Assembly: GCA_030637775.1 (NCBI GenBank)
Contig: DAOWFY010000105.1
Span: 1-10,117 of the forward strand
DNA length: 10,117 nucleotides
Direction: 5' to 3'
From: DAOVGU01 sp030637775 [NCBI: bacterium]
GTDB taxonomy: Bacteria; Ratteibacteria; UBA8468
Part shown: positions 6,504 to 10,117 of the stretch, piece by piece
How positions within the stretch are numbered: position 1 is the stretch's first letter
How the letters are laid out: each line of letters starts with the position of its first letter
Made by a program: the position numbers and the translations under genes
The notes under the pieces: model-generated
What the model was told of the DNA's origin: nothing
What the model saw: only the letters and a program-made list of their open reading frames with translations
The model's database searches: none

Positions 6504-7260
6504 GCCAGCAGTTATTGCGAAAAACAGTTTTAAGGAATTGCTACGCAAGAAGGGATTGCAGGTTCTTTTAGTTTTTGGCCTCATTTTAATCGGTTCCTCT
6601 CGACTTTTTTCCTTCCTTACCCCGGGAGAAGAGATGAAGATGATTAAGGATGTGGGGCTCTCCACCATCGAGTTCTTCGGGGCGCTCATCGTCATCTTTG
6701 GTGCCATCGGGGCACTCAGTTCTGAGGTTGAGAAGAAAACCTTATATACCCTTCTTGCCAAACCATTAAAAAGAAGGGACTTTGTTTTAGGGAAATTTTT
6801 GGGTCTTTCTCTCGCAACCCTTTTAAACTTTCTGCTGATGGCAATTTTCTTCATCGGGCTCCTTCTCTTTAAGGAGCATACAGTCAGCTCCGGGATATTC
6901 AAAGCACTCATCCTCATCCTCTTTGAACTTTTTCTTATCGCTGCTATCGCTTTAGCCGTCTCCACCTTTGCCTCCCCTGCCTTCACGATGATTTTTTCCT
7001 TATTCCTCTATCTTGTCGGGCACCTGATTGGTTACGGACATTCCCTGATGGAGCAGACAGAAAGTGCACTATTAAAGGCAGCCGGCACACTCTTCTATCG
7101 CATCATTCCCAACTTTGAAAATTTCAATATCCGGGATAAGGTGGCGGTGGATATCTTCGTAAGGTGGAACTATTTAGTAAAGACGATTGGTTACAGTCTT
7201 ATCTATATTGCTGTTGCCCTCTTGATTGGTATCTATTTTTTCCAGAAAAGAGAAATATAA
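6496..7260 (+). CDS. ABC-2 type transporter permease
   Basis: This 254-residue membrane subunit pairs with the ATPase just upstream, whose gene it overlaps by 8 nt. About six hydrophobic helices can be seen: roughly 21-38, 58-75, 101-124, 137-158, 162-180 and 228-250. The cytoplasmic loop EVEKKTLYTLLAKPLKRRDF (77-96) is the characteristic ABC-2 segment in which the permease contacts the ATPase. There is no signal peptide or extra domain. The end, FFQKREI, is a normal basic cytoplasmic C-terminus. The mobile element beginning 5 nt after its stop has therefore not damaged it. The transported substrate cannot be told from the sequence. Confidence 0.88.
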   Translation: MYKPAVIAKNSFKELLRKKGLQVLLVFGLILIGSSRLFSFLTPGEEMKMIKDVGLSTIEFFGALIVIFGAIGALSSEVEKKTLYTLLAKPLKRRDFVLGKFLGLSLATLLNFLLMAIFFIGLLLFKEHTVSSGIFKALILILFELFLIAAIALAVSTFASPAFTMIFSLFLYLVGHLIGYGHSLMEQTESALLKAAGTLFYRIIPNFENFNIRDKVAVDIFVRWNYLVKTIGYSLIYIAVALLIGIYFFQKREI

Positions 7261-7265
7261 TATAA

Positions 7266-7290
7266 GGGGTCAGGTCTCAACATTTGACAA
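7266..7290 (+). repeat. Left 25-bp terminal inverted repeat
   Basis: This arm is the exact reverse complement of 7371-7395. It begins GGGGTCAGG and ends TTTGACAA. It starts 5 nt after the stop codon of the ABC permease gene. Confidence 0.9.
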
Positions 7291-7370
7291 TTTCTGATAA
7301 AGATAGAGATTTTTTAAAATTATTTTAGTATTAATACGGAATTGAGATGAATCTTGAACTTATAAATATT

Positions 7371-7395
7371 TTGTCAAATGTTGAGACCTGACCCC
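7371..7395 (-). repeat. Right 25-bp terminal inverted repeat, overlapping a start codon
   Basis: This arm is the exact reverse complement of 7266-7290. It contains ATGTTGAGACCTGACCCC (7378-7395), which is read as the first six codons (MLRPDP) of the TPR-protein gene. In RNA carrying both arms the ATG would lie within a 25-bp duplex. Confidence 0.9.
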
Positions 7396-8094
7396 CATAA
7401 ACATAAATTTGCGATTAAAATCTTTTCAACAATTATCATCCTTCTTATCGGAATATCCTTTCTTCAGAAAAGTATTAATCTGCAGAGGAAGGTTGAGGAT
7501 TTAGAAGCAAGGCTTCTTCTGATGCCGGGAGAGATTGCGGGCAGTCTTATCCTGGTCGGTTTTCGTGGAATTGGTGCTGACCTCCTTTGGTTGCAGGTTC
7601 ACCACTGCTGGCACTCTGGCCAGCACTACCGGATGCTCCCTCTGTTTAATGCGATTACCTTCTTACAGCCCCACTTCATTACCCCCTGGGCTGTTGGGGG
7701 TTGGCACATGGCCTATAATATCTATGTTTTGATGAAAACGGAAAAGGAGAAAAATCAATGGCTCCAAGCAGGACTTGACTTCCTTAAAAAGGGAACCCAA
7801 CATAATCCTGACCGTTATGACCTCCACTTTGAACTTGGCTGGACATATTACCATAAGGCAAAGGATTATCCCAATGCTATAAAATATTTTGAAAAAGCCA
7901 TTAAATTTCCTCACCCCGATTATGTCGACAATTGTTTAGCTCATGCTTATGCGAAAAATGGTCAAATTGGTAACTCTATCAAACACTGGGAGTACATCAG
8001 AGACCGCTCTCCCGGTTTTAACAAAGTGGCGGTCAGAATACTCCATAATTTGAAAACTTATGGCTCAGTGAACGCCCCAGAGGAAAATGAGTAA
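7378..8094 (+). CDS. Membrane-anchored TPR-repeat protein; N-terminus supplied by an inserted repeat
   Basis: This 238-residue protein of unknown specific role has one hydrophobic helix at about 12-28 with basic residues before it (HKHKFAIK), so it is probably anchored in the inner membrane. A helical stretch follows. Then come TPR-like helical pairs at about 146-178 (ELGWTYYHKAKDYPNAIKYFEKAI) and 183-212 (CLAHAYAKNGQIGNSIKHWEYI), which usually bind partner proteins. A conserved-looking region rich in Trp and His (70-118) lies between. Codons 1-6 (MLRPDP) come from the right repeat of the inserted element. No other ATG, GTG or TTG lies between codon 2 and Met 49, beyond the membrane helix. 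The original start has therefore probably been replaced. No Shine-Dalgarno sequence is visible. The gene overlaps gmk by 8 nt. The location suggests, but does not prove, a link with the ABC exporter. Confidence 0.8.
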   Translation: MLRPDPHKHKFAIKIFSTIIILLIGISFLQKSINLQRKVEDLEARLLLMPGEIAGSLILVGFRGIGADLLWLQVHHCWHSGQHYRMLPLFNAITFLQPHFITPWAVGGWHMAYNIYVLMKTEKEKNQWLQAGLDFLKKGTQHNPDRYDLHFELGWTYYHKAKDYPNAIKYFEKAIKFPHPDYVDNCLAHAYAKNGQIGNSIKHWEYIRDRSPGFNKVAVRILHNLKTYGSVNAPEENE

Positions 8095-8647
8095 AAAAGG
8101 GGGAATCTATGTGATTTCTGCCCCTTCCGGGGCTGGCAAGACAACCCTTTGCAAAAGACTGGTAAAGGATTTATCCGATATTTTTTATTCTATTTCCTAC
8201 ACTACCAGAAAAAAAAGATTGGGTGAAAAGGAAGGGATTGACTATTATTTCATCTCCAAGGAAGAGTTTGAAAGAAAGGTAAAAGAAAAGGAATTCGCTG
8301 AGTATACAGAAGTTTATGGTAACTGCTATGGAACCTCGGCGAAATTTCTAAAAGAAGGCCTTTTGAAGAATAAAAAAGTTATTCTGTCCTTAGATAGTCA
8401 GGGTGCTTTTCAGATCAAGAGAAAATATCCGGAAATTACCAGTTTAATCGCCATTCTTCCCCCTTCCTTAGAGGACTTAAGAAAGCGATTAAAAAAAAGA
8501 GGGGAGGCTCAAGAGGAAATCAAAAAGAGAACCAGAGCCAGCTCACAGGAGATAAAGCTCTTTAAGGAAAAGTATGACTATAAAATTGTTAATAAGAATT
8601 TACAAAATTCTCTGGAAAGGTTAAAGAAAATTATTGCGAATTTTTAA
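8087..8647 (+). CDS. gmk: Guanylate kinase
   Basis: This cytoplasmic enzyme phosphorylates GMP (and dGMP) to GDP with ATP, an essential step in making GTP and dGTP. At 186 residues it is slightly shorter than most bacterial Gmk proteins (about 200). The P-loop SAPSGAGKTT (11-20), the GMP-binding SYTTRKKRLGE (37-47), EYTEVYGNCYGT (72-83) and the SLDSQGA segment (101-107) are all in order. The lid follows with RLKKRGEAQEEIKKR (134-148), and the end (DYKIVNKNLQNSLERL) is typical. The usual HGN of the GMP site reads YGN. The start overlaps the TPR gene by 8 nt, with AGAGGA at 8079-8084 only 2 nt from the ATG, so coupling is likely. The 3' end overlaps the convergent MNT-HEPN gene by 17 nt. Confidence 0.96.
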   Translation: MSKKGGIYVISAPSGAGKTTLCKRLVKDLSDIFYSISYTTRKKRLGEKEGIDYYFISKEEFERKVKEKEFAEYTEVYGNCYGTSAKFLKEGLLKNKKVILSLDSQGAFQIKRKYPEITSLIAILPPSLEDLRKRLKKRGEAQEEIKKRTRASSQEIKLFKEKYDYKIVNKNLQNSLERLKKIIANF

Positions 8648-9539
8648 AAAACAACTTTTTTACTGCTGCTATAAATTTTTGGAGATATGATTCGCTGTGC
8701 TGAGTAAAATTAGAAATTTTTTTCCATTTAATATCTAAATACTCATGGGTAATAATATTTCTTAATTTAATCCAGCGTTCAAAATTACCTATCAACTCCT
8801 GGGGAAGTTTTAATATCTGAGTGGACTTAGAAACAGCTTCCCGATAAGTCTCCGGAATCAATTTTTTTTTGCTGCTCACAATAATTTTTGAGATATCAAC
8901 CACCGCAATTATAATGTTTTCTAACCACTTCTCTACTTCGTGTCTCTTTAAAATTTCATTTTCGTATTCTTCTCGTGTAAAATTTGAAAAATAAGAATAA
9001 AGTTCCATCTCCTTTTCCAGAAAATCAATTGTTTTAATTAATCGTTCCTGGTCTTGAGGACTTAAAGATAAAGACCTCTGGCTAATTGCATAATAATCCT
9101 GAACAAAATCATAATAGTCTTCTGCCTCTCTTGTGATCAGAAGCATAAATTCTAAATAAAGTTTGCGGTCTTTTATCGCCAAGGGTAAACCTCTTAGGGC
9201 CGAAGCGGCAACATTTGCTGGCGTTCTATTCAAAATAATTAAATCGACATTATCGGTTTGTAAAATATCTATTAAGTCTCCCCAAATCTTGTCTTCTTCC
9301 GGATATTCCCTGTTCTGTTCTTCCCACTCTATTATTCCATGTAATTTTGTATTCTCAGAACTCAGAGGGTCTTCCTCCTTTGGTTTAAAATAGATGGCAA
9401 TGTCCCAATCAGACACCTTAGTACATTTATCTTTTGCTTGAGAGCCAAAGACAAAAGCCATTAAGACTTCTTCTTGATTTTCAAAATATTTTTTTAGTCT
9501 TTTAATTTTAACTTTGTTCATATTTCTAATACGGGACAC
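8631..9539 (-). CDS. Single-chain MNT nucleotidyltransferase–HEPN (MntA–HepT-like) toxin–antitoxin fusion
   Basis: This 302-residue protein joins two domains usually encoded by separate genes. Residues about 8-145 are a minimal nucleotidyltransferase: GS (32-33), exactly ten residues, then DWD (44-46), with a probable third metal Asp at 99 (VDLIIL). Residues about 155-300 are a HEPN domain of HepT type, with the RNase motif R260-NIIT-H265 followed by E-Y267 (Rx4HxY). In the known two-gene systems HepT is an RNase toxin, and MntA silences it by adding AMP groups to the Tyr of that motif. All these residues are kept here, so both activities are plausible. The start is GTG at 9539; an ATG at 9521 is an alternative, and neither has a good ribosome site. 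The gene lies 29 nt behind ruvX on the same strand and looks AT-rich, consistent with transfer. Confidence 0.85.
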   Translation of the reverse strand: MSRIRNMNKVKIKRLKKYFENQEEVLMAFVFGSQAKDKCTKVSDWDIAIYFKPKEEDPLSSENTKLHGIIEWEEQNREYPEEDKIWGDLIDILQTDNVDLIILNRTPANVAASALRGLPLAIKDRKLYLEFMLLITREAEDYYDFVQDYYAISQRSLSLSPQDQERLIKTIDFLEKEMELYSYFSNFTREEYENEILKRHEVEKWLENIIIAVVDISKIIVSSKKKLIPETYREAVSKSTQILKLPQELIGNFERWIKLRNIITHEYLDIKWKKISNFTQHSESYLQKFIAAVKKLFFKNSQ

Positions 9540-9568
9540 ACATCTTCTTAATCACTCTCTTAATCATT

Positions 9569-9985
9569 TTAACTTCTGTTCCGGGAATCAAGATAACTCT
9601 GAAGGATAAGGACTGCGGAAATCTTATCAACCAATCTTTTTCTCCTTCTTCGGGAAAGATCCGCTTTAATCAGAAGGTCGGTTGCGATCTTGGTAGTGAA
9701 TCTCTCATCCCACCTTTTAATGGGAACATCAACTCTTTTCTTTAGTTTCTCGATAAAGGCAAGGATTCTTTCCGACTCTCTCCCAATCGTGCCATTAAGA
9801 TTGAGAGGAAAACCAACGATGATTTCCCCAATCTCCTTTTCTTTGAGAAGGGAAAGCAATTTAAAAAAAAGTTTTTCTTCTTCTCGGCATTCAATTGTGT
9901 CCAGAGCTTCACTGACAACTCCTTGGGGATCACTGATAGCAAGGCCAATGCGTTTTTTACCAATATCCAATCCCAAAATCCGCAT
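9569..9985 (-). CDS. ruvX: RuvX/YqgF family Holliday-junction resolvase-like protein
   Basis: This 138-residue protein with an RNase H-like fold is the usual family length. In bacteria this family is linked to maturation of the 16S rRNA 5' end and, in some species, to resolving Holliday junctions. Visible motifs are LGLDIGKKRIGLAISD (4-19, first acidic residue D7), EIIVGFPLNLNG (54-65), DERFTT (93-98) and DKISAVLILQSYLD (120-133, last acidic residue D120). All catalytic-type acidic residues are therefore present. The insert RRRRKR (112-117) is basic, as common in the family. The ATG at 9985 lacks a strong Shine-Dalgarno sequence (only TAAGAA just upstream). The upstream DNA on this strand is the GC-rich hairpin region at the window end. 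Behind it lies the MNT-HEPN gene. Confidence 0.93.
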   Translation of the reverse strand: MRILGLDIGKKRIGLAISDPQGVVSEALDTIECREEEKLFFKLLSLLKEKEIGEIIVGFPLNLNGTIGRESERILAFIEKLKKRVDVPIKRWDERFTTKIATDLLIKADLSRRRRKRLVDKISAVLILQSYLDSRNRS

Positions 9986-10035
9986 TTCTTATTTAACCAT
10001 AAGGTGAGTAAGTTCCCTGAAGCGTGCCTTGTTAG

Positions 10036-10110
10036 CGACTCGCGCCCCGCTGTATTTTCTCCTCAGCTAGCGCTTCGTCGGTCAGGGTGGCTCACATCTC
10101 GCCACCCGAC
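10036..10110. other. GC-rich pair of adjacent hairpins (structured RNA or palindromic repeat), unidentified
   Basis: From about 10020 the DNA turns strongly GC-rich (61 of the last 97 bases are G or C). Hairpin 1 pairs CGAC (10036-10039) with GTCG (10077-10080), GCGC (10042-10045) with GCGC (10070-10073) and CTG (10050-10052) with CAG (10064-10066), around an 11-nt loop. Hairpin 2 follows with no gap: GTC (10081-10083) and GGGTGGC (10085-10091) pair with GCCACCC (10101-10107) and GAC (10108-10110), with one bulged A and a 9-nt loop. On the minus strand the internal loop of hairpin 1 is GA opposite GA(A). I match it to no RNA family or repeat I know. It lies 51 nt or more upstream of ruvX, read on the minus strand. 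Confidence 0.4.
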
Positions 10111-10117
10111 GCCAACC

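Larger units (their letters stand above)
7266..7395. mobile_element. 130-bp miniature inverted-repeat element (MITE-like, non-coding)
   Basis: The element has perfect 25-bp terminal inverted repeats (7266-7290 and 7371-7395), with outer ends GGGGTCAGGTCTC and GAGACCTGACCCC, around an 80-bp AT-rich core without an ORF. Pairing stops exactly at both ends of the arms. ATAA occurs on both sides (7262-7265 and 7397-7400), a possible 4-bp target duplication with one unmatched C at the right junction. No transposase is encoded, so mobility would depend on a copy elsewhere. Repeats beginning GGGGTCAGGTCT are, from memory, frequent in genomes of uncultured bacteria and sometimes lie near IS200-like/RAYT transposases; I could not check this. 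The right arm covers the start of the next CDS. Confidence 0.75.

Noticed and set aside
6438-6986. Long minus-strand open frame of 182 codons
   Set aside because: It lies opposite the ABC permease and the end of the ATPase, both of which have strong family motifs. The translation has no recognisable domain, so it is a shadow frame.
7284-7289. TTGACA in the left repeat arm as a -35 box for the TPR gene
   Set aside because: No acceptable -10 box lies 15-19 bp downstream, and the hexamer is simply part of the repeat.
9690-10007. Plus-strand open frame opposite ruvX
   Set aside because: RuvX on the minus strand has all family motifs, and the plus-strand product is low-complexity Ser/Leu-rich without a domain.
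10004-10117. GTG-started frame of 38 codons open to the right edge on the plus strand
   Set aside because: GC-rich DNA has few stops, and another frame in this segment also reads open for a stretch. There is no recognisable product and the hairpins explain the sequence better. It cannot be excluded without the next bases.
1-10117. tRNA, rRNA or CRISPR array
   Set aside because: I saw no tRNA T-loop/acceptor pattern, no rRNA-like conserved blocks and no regularly spaced direct repeats on either strand.

Overview
This is a moderately AT-rich bacterial window with tightly packed genes and short overlaps. It carries ordinary bacterial housekeeping genes: exonuclease VII, a prenyl-diphosphate synthase, an ABC exporter, guanylate kinase and RuvX. 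Accessory material sits at both ends. Nothing in it fixes the phylum. The protein style fits an uncultured environmental lineage, but that is an impression, not a result.

Left accessory region (1 to about 2440). The window opens inside a DNA methyltransferase gene whose C-terminal part, with an SPPY motif, is visible. It is followed 14 nt later by a 524-residue protein with two complete phospholipase-D/nuclease HKD motifs. The C-terminus of that protein resembles the lid plus winged helix of MCM proteins. A modifier beside an HKD nuclease suggests a restriction or other DNA-defence module cut by the window edge. About 260 nt of AT-rich, mostly non-coding DNA follows.

Small-gene cluster feeding into housekeeping genes (2440 to 5752). 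A 79-residue basic protein, a probable 45-residue GTG-start ORF and a four-helix membrane protein lie head to tail with gaps of only 4, 6 and 4 nt, directly in front of xseA. Then xseA, xseB and an ispA-type synthase overlap one another. The synthase is unusually short after its second Asp-rich motif.

ABC/TPR/gmk operon (5763 to 8647). A textbook-perfect sigma70 promoter (TTGACA, 16 bp, TATAAT) lies in the last codons of ispA. It is placed so that the ABC-transporter mRNA would be nearly leaderless. An ABC ATPase and its ABC-2 permease follow. Next comes a 130-bp element with 25-bp perfect terminal inverted repeats. The element's right repeat supplies the start codon and first six codons of the next gene, a membrane-anchored TPR protein. 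That gene overlaps gmk.

Minus-strand block (8631 to 9985). ruvX is followed on its own strand by a one-piece fusion of a MNT nucleotidyltransferase antitoxin and a HEPN (HepT) toxin. These occur more often as two separate genes. The fusion gene runs tail-to-tail into gmk with a 17-nt overlap.

Right end (about 10004 to 10117). Base composition switches abruptly to GC-rich, and two adjacent strong hairpins are visible: either a structured RNA or a palindromic repeat. I could not identify it.
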